From Candidatus Babeliales bacterium (lineage in GTDB: Bacteria; Babelota; Babeliae; Babelales; RVW-14), in NCBI GenBank assembly GCA_019749895.1, contig JAIEPG010000008.1:62001-126000 (forward strand): a stretch of DNA of 64,000 bases, written 5' to 3'. A model generated the notes under the pieces. That model did no database searches. It was not told the DNA's origin and was given only the letters and a program-made list of their open reading frames with translations. Below are positions 1-7,150 of this stretch, piece after piece (position 1 is the first letter of the stretch; each line of letters begins with the position of its first letter). The translations under genes and the position numbers were made by a program.

Positions 1-432
1 GTCATAAGCATGGGGATCTTTTTGTAGATAGGCACTTAAATCATGTCCACGAAAAAAAACCAACAATTTTCCAAATATTTTTTTGTCATTTAGAAGCGCT
101 AAACAATCGCGCGCTAAGGTGCCAATCTGGCACAAAATAATATCAAAATTACCGTGTTCGAGTGGTATGCCCTCATAAAAAACTCGGTCTAAAAAATCAT
201 AATCTTTAAGAACTTCAGGAAGTGTTGGGTCAGGAGCAATTTTGGCAAAAATTTTTACATCATAGCCACGATCAATCAGACCACGAATTTGACTCACAAC
301 AAACGTCTGCAAACCATAGGGAAACTTTGTCACAACAAAAAGAACTTTGATTTTTTCTTGCTCACAAACTGGAACAGCAGCATATGCCGAACCAGAGAAC
401 AAAAAAATTAAAAAAACAACAATCAGATTCAT
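1..432 (-). CDS. GT4-type glycosyltransferase, N-terminal part only (cut by window edge)
   Basis: The first 144 codons of a third tandem glycosyltransferase; the rest lies outside the window. The start ATG overlaps the stop of the next upstream gene as ATGA (429-432), the same junction as between the other two copies. Residues 1-19 form a hydrophobic signal peptide (ends GSAYA), followed by the GT-B N-terminal Rossmann half: a first strand KVLFVVTKFPYG, then SQIRGLIDRGYDVKIFAK, and later LVFFRGHDLSAY, all matching the two neighbours. Function (sugar transfer to envelope glycan or lipid) is inferred from the family. The donor and acceptor cannot be read from the sequence. An export signal on a GT4 enzyme is unusual. 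Confidence 0.85.
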   Translation of the reverse strand, partial: MNLIVVFLIFLFSGSAYAAVPVCEQEKIKVLFVVTKFPYGLQTFVVSQIRGLIDRGYDVKIFAKIAPDPTLPEVLKDYDFLDRVFYEGIPLEHGNFDIILCQIGTLARDCLALLNDKKIFGKLLVFFRGHDLSAYLQKDPHAYD

Positions 433-1586
433 TCTTCTCCTTGAACAAGCGAATACAAAATTTTTTCAAGCTTATCATTTTCTTTGTTCATTTCGTATTC
501 TTGCTCAATCTTAGCGCGGCCAGCACGGCCAATGGCCGGCCACAAATCAGGATTTTTAACAAGGTAGGAAATATGCTCTGAAAGAGCCGCAACATCTTTT
601 TCTGGTGCAAGAAAACCAGAAATCCCATGCTCAACCAACTCAGGAATACCACTGTGATAAGTACTCACAACCGGCAACCCCATGGCCATTGCCTCTTTGA
701 GTGCATTGGGGATACCCTCTTCATTGTTGAATGCAACAATTGACGGCAAAATGAAAATATGCGACTGATCCAAAATACGCGCAACTTGTTCAGAAGGTTG
801 CCAACCCTTGAAGGAAATGTACTCTTCAGCTCCAAGCTCCTTGACCAACTTTTCCAGTCTTATTCGCAAATAACCATCACCGATAATGCTGTAATGAATA
901 TTTGGATGGGTCTTGTGCAGCGCAGCAACGGCACGAATGGCATAATCTATACCCTTTTTTTCAACTAACCTACTCGTACTAACAATATTAACTGGCCCTT
1001 CTTTAGGAAATGTGCGCTCACGAAAGGCAAACATATTACAATCAATTGCTGAATGCAAGATCACAATCTTTTCTGCCGGCGCCTCTAATATCCTCAATCG
1101 ATCAGCAAAGCTTTCACACACCGGCAGCAAGAGCGAGGCCTTTGCAAAGGCCTTATCATAGAAATTAGGATAACGACTTGGCAAACCCGTCAAATCATAC
1201 CCACGAAAAAAAATACACAGTTTACCCGACAACCCGCGGTTAAAATATGATAAGCATGACGATGCTGACGTGCCAAACTGACAAAGAACAATGTCAAAAT
1301 CACTTTCATTGGCAGGTATATCACCATAAAAAACACGTTGGTCAAAATTGTACTTGTTAATCACACGCGGCATGGTAGAATCACCAACTTTTTCTGCATA
1401 AATTTTGACATCATGACCACGGTCGATAAGACCACTAATCTGATTATTGATAAAAACTTGATTGTTATAAGGAAACTTTTGCAAAAAAAACAAAATCTTC
1501 ATAGCCGGCTTTGCAACATGCTGATTTGAAGAAAAACACTCAGCTATCGCCATGAAAAACAACACCAGCAAGATTAATTTCTTCAT
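429..1586 (-). CDS. GT4-family glycosyltransferase with signal peptide
   Basis: 385 residues. The frame stays open upstream to 1613, but ATG at 1586 is preferred because it gives an ATGA overlap with the upstream gene and begins a clear signal peptide (MKKLILLVLFFMAIAECFSS). The mature part is a GT-B glycosyltransferase: N-terminal half with KILFFLQKFPYNNQ, RGYDLTGLPSRYP and PVCESFADRL; C-terminal half opening with IVSTSRLVEKKGIDYAIRAV; then the GT4 nucleotide-sugar motif EGIPNALKEAMAMGLPVVST, whose two Glu lie seven residues apart. Middle gene of three tandem paralogues transcribed leftwards, so probably one operon from recent duplication. Substrate is unknown. If exported, it would lack the usual cytosolic nucleotide-sugar pool, so the signal peptide is either functional and puzzling or a membrane anchor. 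Confidence 0.88.
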   Translation of the reverse strand: MKKLILLVLFFMAIAECFSSNQHVAKPAMKILFFLQKFPYNNQVFINNQISGLIDRGHDVKIYAEKVGDSTMPRVINKYNFDQRVFYGDIPANESDFDIVLCQFGTSASSCLSYFNRGLSGKLCIFFRGYDLTGLPSRYPNFYDKAFAKASLLLPVCESFADRLRILEAPAEKIVILHSAIDCNMFAFRERTFPKEGPVNIVSTSRLVEKKGIDYAIRAVAALHKTHPNIHYSIIGDGYLRIRLEKLVKELGAEEYISFKGWQPSEQVARILDQSHIFILPSIVAFNNEEGIPNALKEAMAMGLPVVSTYHSGIPELVEHGISGFLAPEKDVAALSEHISYLVKNPDLWPAIGRAGRAKIEQEYEMNKENDKLEKILYSLVQGEE

Positions 1587-2731
1587 CTCTCTCCCTCTTG
1601 CACCAATGCACATAAAATTTGTTCGAGCCGTTCACTTTCTGTTTCTAAGTTAAATTCCTGCTCAATAACGGTACGGGCCGCACGCGTCATAGGCTCCCAC
1701 ACATCAGGATTCTCAATTAAAAACTTAAGATTTTGTGCCAACGTAGCATGATCTTTTTCAGGAGCAAGTAAGCCAGAAACACCGTGTGTCACCAGCTCAG
1801 GAATACCGCTATGGTAAGTACTCACCACCGGCAAACCCAACGCCATAGCTTCTTTAAGAGCATTAGGAATACCCTCTTGATCGCCAGAAAGTGCCGTCAT
1901 GGAAGGCAATATAAAAATATCAGATTGATTCAAAATTTTAATTACGTGCTCAGGCTCTAGCCAACCAGTAAAGAAAATATAACTCTTTGCGCCAAGAGCA
2001 TTCACCATATTTTCTAAGCGATCCCTCTGACCACCTCCTCCAATAATAGTATAGTGAATATTCGGATAAAGCTCATGCAACTGGACAACCGCTTTAATGG
2101 CATAATCAATACCCTTCTTGCACGCTAACCTGCTCGTACTAACAATTTTTATAGGACCAGCAACTGGAAGCTCATGCTTTTTAAAAGCAAATTTTTTACA
2201 ATCAATTGCCGAATGATGTACTACCACTTTTTTTGGATCCGCACCCAGCTCAACCAGTCGCTTAGCAAAATACTCACAAACGGGCAAAAACAAGTCACCT
2301 TCTTGCAAAAGCTCTCGATAAACACCAGGATTCCTTTTTTCATAAGCACTAATATCATGCCCACGAAAACAAGTTACCAACTTTCCTGGCAAGTTATCTT
2401 TTTTCTTAAGCTCGAGCATCTGAACACCACGCGGACCAAACTGCGCAAGTACAATATCGGCATTTGCAATTTCAGAAGAAAAAGAAGGGAAAATTTTATC
2501 AAGAAGGCCATAACGGAGAACAATATCCAACGTTCGGCCCTGCCAAGGCTGGGCATGCATGTACACTTCATGTCCTCGCTCTAACAAACCAACAAATTGG
2601 TTAATGACAAAAGTGTTAGTACTAACGGGAAAGTGTTCTTGCGACATAACAATTTTCAAAGGTTTTTGTGATGCTTGCAGCACAGACGCGCTTAACAATA
2701 CACCAGCAAAGAGAATAATCCTATTCTTCAT
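1583..2731 (-). CDS. GT4-family glycosyltransferase with signal peptide
   Basis: 382 residues and the first gene of the three-gene glycosyltransferase operon. ATG at 2731 follows a strong ribosome binding site (AAGGAG, seen as ctcctt on the plus strand). Residues 1-20 are a signal peptide ending VLQASQ. The fold is GT-B: PLKIVMSQEHFPV, FRGHDISAYEKRNPG, PVCEYFAKRLVELG, then IVSTSRLACKKGIDYAIKAV and the GT4 motif EGIPNALKEAMALGLPVVST. It ends with an ATGA overlap into the next paralogue. Family knowledge supports retaining transfer of a sugar from a nucleotide donor; donor and acceptor are unknown. All three copies share the export signal, so it is not a chance start-site artefact. Confidence 0.88.
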   Translation of the reverse strand: MKNRIILFAGVLLSASVLQASQKPLKIVMSQEHFPVSTNTFVINQFVGLLERGHEVYMHAQPWQGRTLDIVLRYGLLDKIFPSFSSEIANADIVLAQFGPRGVQMLELKKKDNLPGKLVTCFRGHDISAYEKRNPGVYRELLQEGDLFLPVCEYFAKRLVELGADPKKVVVHHSAIDCKKFAFKKHELPVAGPIKIVSTSRLACKKGIDYAIKAVVQLHELYPNIHYTIIGGGGQRDRLENMVNALGAKSYIFFTGWLEPEHVIKILNQSDIFILPSMTALSGDQEGIPNALKEAMALGLPVVSTYHSGIPELVTHGVSGLLAPEKDHATLAQNLKFLIENPDVWEPMTRAARTVIEQEFNLETESERLEQILCALVQEGER

Positions 2732-2873
2732 ACTTTCTCCTTTTTTATTATTTCTTTGTGATGCTAGAGCATTGCATAGCTACAAAAAAAATCAAAAAAT
2801 GGCATATAGTACGCATGGAGAACCCATACTGAAAGAGAATAAAAATAGTTTGAAAATTCATTAAGAGGGTGCC

Positions 2874-2907
2874 CGTCCTCCAGAGCCACGTAGGGCGTAG
2901 GAGGAGC
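2874..2907. repeat. Palindrome H2 of the tRNA-tail repeat family
   Basis: Inverted repeat with arms TCCTCC (2876-2881) and GGAGGA (2900-2905). The 30 bases from 2876 match those from 11236 at 27 positions. It lies immediately downstream (in the direction of transcription) of palindrome H1 behind tRNA-Ala. Confidence 0.75.
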
Positions 2908-2910
2908 CTG

Positions 2911-2954
2911 CCACCCGAAGCTACAAGCGCTTTAGCGCGCAGAGCGCAGGGTGG
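2911..2954. repeat. Palindrome H1 starting at the CCA end of tRNA-Ala
   Basis: Outer arms CCACCC (2911-2916) and GGGTGG (2949-2954); the right arm includes the encoded CCA of tRNA-Ala. The core (read on the minus strand: GCTCTGCGCGCTAAAGCGC then TTGTAGCT) recurs behind tRNA-Leu at 10851-10880 and 11295-11323. Followed by CAGGC on the minus strand, as are the other copies. Confidence 0.75.
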
Positions 2955-3027
2955 TGGAGGTAAGCGGATTCGAACCGCTGGCCTTCCGCGTGCAAAACGG
3001 ACGCTCTACCAACTGAGCTATACCCCC
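2952..3027 (-). tRNA. tRNA-Ala (anticodon TGC)
   Basis: Full cloverleaf on the minus strand. Acceptor GGGGGTA pairs with TACCTCC (one G-U), D arm AGCTCAGTTGGTAGAGC, anticodon stem TCCGT/GCGGA with loop TTTGCAC giving anticodon TGC, T arm with GGTTCGAATCC, discriminator A and encoded CCA (2952-2954). It is not beside any rRNA gene although Ile-Ala pairs usually sit inside rRNA operons. A promoter-like site precedes it at 3067-3093. Confidence 0.96.
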
Positions 3028-3066
3028 GAACATTTCAATAGGCCTGGTGATTTTTGAATTGAGACT

Positions 3067-3093
3067 AGTCTAGCACAAAAAAACGATTTGCAA
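3067..3093 (-). promoter_or_regulatory. Probable promoter of tRNA-Ala
   Basis: On the minus strand TTGCAA, 15 bases, then TAGACT preceded by TGC, i.e. an extended -10 element. It lies about 40 bases before tRNA-Ala, suggesting tRNA-Ala is transcribed separately from tRNA-Ile. Confidence 0.5.
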
Positions 3094-3153
3094 AGTCTTT
3101 TGTGTTGTTTACTCAGCACAGCTTTTTTAAATTTCATTTAAAAGGCTGGCCTG

Positions 3154-3183
3154 CCAGACGAAGCTCGTAAGAGCGAAGACTGG
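3154..3183. repeat. Palindrome at the CCA end of tRNA-Ile
   Basis: Outer arms CCAG (3154-3157) and CTGG (3180-3183) and inner arms GCTC/GAGC. It includes the encoded CCA of tRNA-Ile. Followed on the minus strand by CAGGCCAGCC and then TTTTAAATGAAAT, a tail also seen behind the tRNA-Leu fragment at 11331-11352. Confidence 0.7.
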
Positions 3184-3257
3184 TGGGCCTAAGTCGACTC
3201 GAACGACTGACCTCCCCGTTATCAGCGGGGTGCTCTAACCAACTGAGCTATAGGCCC
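3181..3257 (-). tRNA. tRNA-Ile (anticodon GAT)
   Basis: Minus-strand cloverleaf: acceptor GGGCCTA/TAGGCCC, D arm AGCTCAGTTGGTTAGAGC, anticodon stem CCCCG/CGGGG with loop CTGATAA giving anticodon GAT, T arm with CGTTCGAGTCG, discriminator A, encoded CCA (3181-3183). Order tRNA-Ile then tRNA-Ala is that of a bacterial rRNA spacer, but no 16S or 23S sequence is present here. Confidence 0.96.
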
Positions 3258-3612
3258 TAAATTTAACACCAAGTTTGTACTATAATAAGCAATTTTGTGC
3301 AGCGCACGAGCCTATTTACTACTTTATTCAAAGAAAACAGTGCCAAGAGGCACTTTAAAATGATGGACCTATTGTACTTGGTTCCAGAGCACTTTTCAAG
3401 CTTTTTTTAGCATTTAATTTCATATTTAATCAAAAACAGCCCTACAGCCCCTTTATGCCGCCTTTAACAGCAACAACCGACTCAATCAATAGATCCAATT
3501 TTTAAGAGCAATATTATTGACTATTAAGCTTAAATTTTATCATAATAAGCATATGAAGGTAGCTTTTCTGCGTTGTGCAGGAAGTACAAAGGGAAACCAA
3601 AAGGGAGATATC
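3258..3612. other. Gene-free stretch between tRNA-Ile and the small basic protein gene
   Basis: No convincing reading frame or RNA gene. The left end should carry the leftward tRNA-Ile promoter (a TATTAT-like -10 at 3282-3287 without a good -35). The right end carries the rightward promoter listed at 3517-3546. A short inverted repeat gtgccaagaggcac (3341-3354) is present. Confidence 0.5.
3517..3546 (+). promoter_or_regulatory. Probable promoter for the 3613 gene
   Basis: TTGACT (3517-3522), 18-base spacer, CATAAT (3541-3546). Expected transcript start is near 3553, about 60 bases before the gene. Confidence 0.5.
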
Positions 3613-3822
3613 ATGGGAAAAACCCTACGATTAGATGCAAAATATCCAAACCAGCTTACCAAAGAGAACAAAAATCACGGCCCAGAACACGAACATAGTG
3701 AGTTTTACGAAGGTAAAAAGTCTAAAAAGAGTCAGAAGAGCAAGAAGTACTTCAAAAAAGACTTTCATATTCAACGTATCTGGCCAACCGGTAATGAAAA
3801 TAAAAAAGGTCAGAAGGTTTAA
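3613..3822 (+). CDS. Small lysine-rich protein of unknown function
   Basis: 69 residues, not recognised. The frame is open further upstream, but ATG at 3613 has a good ribosome binding site (GGGAG, 6 bases before). The protein is strongly basic with Lys/Ser runs in the middle (GKKSKKSQKSKKYFKK) and a His-rich stretch before it (NHGPEHEHSEF). No signal peptide or membrane segment. Such composition suggests nucleic-acid or ribosome association, but that is only inference. It sits between a plausible promoter and prfB. Another frame (3635-3904) overlaps it but has no comparable start signal. Confidence 0.6.
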   Translation: MGKTLRLDAKYPNQLTKENKNHGPEHEHSEFYEGKKSKKSQKSKKYFKKDFHIQRIWPTGNENKKGQKV

Positions 3823-3934
3823 AACCCTCGCCGTTAAAACCTTGTTTTTCTTGCGTAGATCATCAATTTGGTGTTTACTAAGTAAAAAATCTTATGTTTT
3901 TTAACCACGTCATAAGACCCTTAGGTTTACAGCA

Positions 3935-5032
3935 ATGCTTATTGATGATTTACGCGAAAAACTAAAATCAGTAGAACCAGATGTTCAAGCAATTAAACAA
4001 TTTTGGGAACAATCGAACTCTGGACCCAAGCTCACCACACTCACTGACGAAGTCAATGGCGCCAATTTTTGGCAGCACAAAGACCGCGATGCAATTTCCA
4101 GCGAGTACAATCGCTTAAAACATTTGGGCGAAAGTTACGACGAAATTACCAAAGCCTATAACGACAATCTTGAAATGATTGAGCTTTTTGCTGAAAATGA
4201 TCAAGAGCTTGCAGGGATAGAACCTGAAATTAATCAGCTCTGCCGCAAAATTAAGAAATTCAAACTTGAGCTTTTTCTCAACCAAGACGGCGACGACAAG
4301 TACTGTTACATGAGCATTAACGCCGGCGCCGGCGGCACCGAGTCGCAAGACTGGGCTTCAATGCTGCTGCGCATGTACCTGCGCTTTTGCGAACGCGAGG
4401 GCTTTAAAGTTGACATCATCGACTATCAAACGGGCGAAGAAGCAGGCATAAAATCTGCCACACTCTACATTCAAAAGAAAAATGCTACCGGTTTTTTAAG
4501 AACCGAAAGCGGCATTCACCGCCTTGTGCGCATTTCTCCTTTTGACTCAAACAAACGTCGCCACACTTCATTTGCTGCTGTTGCCGTAACGCCAGAAGCT
4601 GAAGACGTAAAAATCGAAATAAACGAAGACGACCTACGCATAGACACCTACCGCGCCGGTGGCGCAGGCGGCCAGCACGTCAACAAAACCGACTCGGCTG
4701 TACGCATTACCCACTTACCAACTGGCATTGTGGTCCAATGCCAAAACGAACGTTCGCAAGCACGCAACAAACAGACAGCCATGAAATTGCTTAAATCGCG
4801 CTTGTACGAGCGACAAGAAGATGAACGCAGAGCCAAAGAAGGCGCGGTCAAGAAACAAAAAATTGAGTGGGGCTCACAAATTAGGTCGTATGTTTTGCAT
4901 CCGTACAAAATGGTCAAGGACCACCGAACCGATGTAGAATCACCACAACCTGACCTGGTGCTTGATGGCGATATTATGTTGTTTATTGAAGCTGCTTTGT
5001 TGCTTGATGCTGCCGCTACGCCAACCAAATAG
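3935..5032 (+). CDS. prfB: Peptide chain release factor 2
   Basis: 365 residues, normal RF2 length. Releases nascent proteins at UGA and UAA codons on the ribosome. The tripeptide SPF at residues 201-203 is the RF2-type stop-codon reading motif (RF1 has PxT), and GGQ at 245-247 is the catalytic loop that enters the peptidyl-transferase centre (context GAGGQHVNKTDSAVRITH). Unlike many bacterial prfB genes, the frame is continuous from ATG at 3935: no in-frame TGA with a CTTTGAC-like slippery site is needed, so there is no sign of programmed +1 frameshift autoregulation. A weak AGG lies about ten bases before the start. tilS follows after a REP-like region. Confidence 0.96.
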   Translation: MLIDDLREKLKSVEPDVQAIKQFWEQSNSGPKLTTLTDEVNGANFWQHKDRDAISSEYNRLKHLGESYDEITKAYNDNLEMIELFAENDQELAGIEPEINQLCRKIKKFKLELFLNQDGDDKYCYMSINAGAGGTESQDWASMLLRMYLRFCEREGFKVDIIDYQTGEEAGIKSATLYIQKKNATGFLRTESGIHRLVRISPFDSNKRRHTSFAAVAVTPEAEDVKIEINEDDLRIDTYRAGGAGGQHVNKTDSAVRITHLPTGIVVQCQNERSQARNKQTAMKLLKSRLYERQEDERRAKEGAVKKQKIEWGSQIRSYVLHPYKMVKDHRTDVESPQPDLVLDGDIMLFIEAALLLDAAATPTK

Positions 5033-5044
5033 ATACCGACCCTT

Positions 5045-5130
5045 ATCCTTCGACCCGACTTCGCCAAGGCTTCGACGGGCAGGCAAGCAAGGCCTTTAGC
5101 TCTGAGTTTATCGAAGAGTCAGGACGTACG
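5045..5130. repeat. REP-like palindromic region between prfB and tilS
   Basis: Contains GCTTCGACGGGCAGG and CTCTGAGTTTATCGAAGAG, variants of the interspersed family whose core is CCTGAGCNTGTCGAAGG. Other copies lie at 5261, 11391, 17837, 23672 and 23761. Confidence 0.65.
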
Positions 5131-5160
5131 GGCCTTAACACTCTTACTCTAACGAAAAAA

Positions 5161-6234
5161 ATGTTGAACTTTGCACAATTGCTCCGAGACACTAAAGAAA
5201 TTATTTTTAAAGCTTGCTCAGATCTTAAAGATCCAGTAGCAAAGCACACTCTCCGATGTAGCCCGTACGCCCTGAGCTTGTCGAATGGGTCGGGCGAAAT
5301 CGGACTAACAAGACCCACCATCATCCTCGGCCTTTCAGGCGGCCCAGACTCAGTCTTTTTGCTGTACCTGCTTGCCCAACTCCAGGACGAAGGGTTTATC
5401 AAGCTTATTGCCGCCCATCTTGACCACGGCTGGCGCTCCAACTCAGCAGACGATGTTACTTTTTGCCAAAAGCTGTGCAATAGATTTGGTGTGCAACTGA
5501 TCAGCGGACACGCAAACAACAATGCCCTGAACGCAAAACAAAATGGCTCGCTAGAAGAACTTGGCCGCAAGCTGCGTCGTTCATTTCTTGAAAACGTTAT
5601 GCGCGAACAGCAGGCAAATTTGATTGCGCTGGCACACCACCGCCAAGACCAACAGGAAACATTTTTGCTGCGCTTGTTGCGCGGCAGCTCTTTGGCCGGC
5701 CTGCGCTGCATGGACAGCATTACACTGCCGTACATCCGTCCGTTGCTAACAACTGACAAGCGAGATATTGTGGCATTTCTTGATGCTCACAACATTGCGT
5801 ATCTGACCGACCCCACCAACCAGGCAGATGACTTTTTACGCAACAGAATTAGAAAATATGTGATACCAGCCCTGCGCGACTGCGACGAGCGCTTTGAGCA
5901 AAAATGCGAAAGTACTATTCAGCATTTGCAAGCCGAAGATGATTTTTTAAAAAAACTTACCCTGCAAGCTTTTGGCAGCATTTTCGATACTAAAATGCAT
6001 GGCTCGCTTACCGCACTACGCACCTGCGAACCGGTTATTCAAAAGCGCCTAGTTATTCACTGGCTTGTGGAACAAAAAGCATCGTTTAAACCAAGCGAAA
6101 ATTTTATCACTGAAGTGCTCAAATTTCTCTTAAGCTCACGCGGCGGCACCCACCAACTTGGTGAGCACTGGGCACTCGTCAAAAAACAAAATAGCTTTTG
6201 GCTCAAACACAGCGTAGATCAACCAACTCTTTAA
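5161..6234 (+). CDS. tilS: tRNA(Ile)-lysidine synthase
   Basis: 357 residues. Joins lysine to C34 of tRNA-Ile(CAU) so that it reads AUA; cytoplasmic and normally essential. The PP-loop ATP motif SGGPDS is at residues 59-64, followed by HLDHGWR and the LAHHRQDQQETFLLRLLRGS segment typical of TilS. The N-terminal region before the PP-loop is longer than usual because a REP-like palindrome (5261-5295) is read in frame as residues 34-45 (SPYALSLSNGSG). The true start could be at 5161 or, if the palindrome is not translated, later, but no better start with a ribosome binding site is visible. It overlaps the convergent gene at 6231 by four bases. Confidence 0.93.
   Translation: MLNFAQLLRDTKEIIFKACSDLKDPVAKHTLRCSPYALSLSNGSGEIGLTRPTIILGLSGGPDSVFLLYLLAQLQDEGFIKLIAAHLDHGWRSNSADDVTFCQKLCNRFGVQLISGHANNNALNAKQNGSLEELGRKLRRSFLENVMREQQANLIALAHHRQDQQETFLLRLLRGSSLAGLRCMDSITLPYIRPLLTTDKRDIVAFLDAHNIAYLTDPTNQADDFLRNRIRKYVIPALRDCDERFEQKCESTIQHLQAEDDFLKKLTLQAFGSIFDTKMHGSLTALRTCEPVIQKRLVIHWLVEQKASFKPSENFITEVLKFLLSSRGGTHQLGEHWALVKKQNSFWLKHSVDQPTL
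5261..5295. repeat. REP-like palindrome inside tilS, in frame
   Basis: GCCCGTACGCCCTGAGCTTG continues with tcgaatgggtcgggc: core CCTGAGCTTGTCGAA with GCCC/GGGC flanks. It encodes tilS residues 34-45 without breaking the frame. Confidence 0.75.
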
Positions 6235-6977
6235 GGCATTATTTTTGTTGTCTTTTCCTGCGCCCTATCCCGAACCATTTGCTGCGCAAGTTGGCGATGA
6301 AAAACTGCTTCTTCGCGCGCCCGTTTCCCAAGAATTGGCAACCGATGCCACCAGCGAACACGCCCTTTGTCACGATGCTGCTCGTACTGACGTTGCAAAA
6401 GCTCTTTTTGCGATGGCACTGTTAAAAACTGAGCACGATAAGCAAGCTCACTTTTATGAAAGCGCTCAGCCGCCCGCTCAACCCGCTTGTGAGCATAAGC
6501 AAGCTGTTCTTGCCACGAAAAAATACATTCTTCGTACGGGTCTACAAACACAGCGGCCTGTTGCACGGCGTTGGTAGCATGCGGTGTGCCTGTTTTTTGT
6601 TGTTTTTCTTGCCACTCTGCCTGCAGCTTTTTTAAATGCTCTTGCGCAGTAACAACGGCCTGTTGGGCATGGAGAAGTTCTTGCTGTGCCTTTTCTTTTT
6701 GTTTGTACAAAATCCAACGCTTACGCTGCAACCGCAACGAGGCATCTCCAGACTTTAATTCTTCAAGTACACGCTCAGAAACCTTGAGCTTGCGCGCTTC
6801 TGCCAAAAAAAGCTGATCCTTTTGTTCAGATTTTTCTATCTTTACTTGAGCCTCCGGCACAATGTGCAACTCGTTACTTAAATTTTTACGTTGTTGTTCA
6901 AGCGAGCGGCGCACACCATAACAATGGACACAAGCCAAAAGACTTACTAATAACGCAGGCAAAATAACTTTATTCAT
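6231..6977 (-). CDS. Exported coiled-coil protein of unknown function
   Basis: 248 residues. Strong ribosome binding site (GAGGAGGG) before ATG at 6977. Residues 1-19 are a signal peptide (LPALLVSLLACVHCYG; the Cys residues near its end make a lipoprotein possible but no clean lipobox is present). The rest is rich in Glu, Gln, Lys and Arg with long helical stretches (residues about 30-135 and 155-240), consistent with coiled coil. No catalytic motif recognised. It is convergent with tilS (four-base overlap) and divergent from the TonB-like gene at 7151, whose promoter region it shares. Confidence 0.7.
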   Translation of the reverse strand: MNKVILPALLVSLLACVHCYGVRRSLEQQRKNLSNELHIVPEAQVKIEKSEQKDQLFLAEARKLKVSERVLEELKSGDASLRLQRKRWILYKQKEKAQQELLHAQQAVVTAQEHLKKLQAEWQEKQQKTGTPHATNAVQQAAVFVDPYEECIFSWQEQLAYAHKRVERAAERFHKSELAYRAQFLTVPSQKELLQRQYEQHRDKGRVRWWHRLPILGKRAREEAVFHRQLAQQMVRDRAQEKTTKIMP

Positions 6978-7073
6978 ATTCTTCCCTCCTCAAAAAATTG
7001 CCAAAACCCTTTAACAACTTTAGCAAGACGCATGTGACAAGGTAAACAATATCTATTTTCTATGACAAAACTG

Positions 7074-7103
7074 CTGACTTTTTACTGAGAAAAACGCTAC
7101 AAT
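7074..7103 (+). promoter_or_regulatory. Probable promoter for the TonB-like gene
   Basis: CTGACT (7074-7079), 18-base spacer, TACAAT (7098-7103), about 45 bases before the start at 7151. Confidence 0.45.
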
Positions 7104-7150
7104 AAAATTATAAGAACCGATCGTTAAAAACATAGGGCGTTGGAGAAGTA

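Noticed and set aside
2869-3057. A plus-strand frame across tRNA-Ala
   Set aside because: It reads through the tRNA gene and its palindromes; the apparent peptide is simply translated tRNA antisense.
3258-3612. Possible remnant of 16S rRNA upstream of tRNA-Ile
   Set aside because: I could find no rRNA-like conserved segments; the region is AT-rich without structure.
5043-5759. A 238-codon minus-strand frame opposite tilS
   Set aside because: Shadow of tilS and the REP-like repeats; Ser/Arg-rich translation without any family resemblance.
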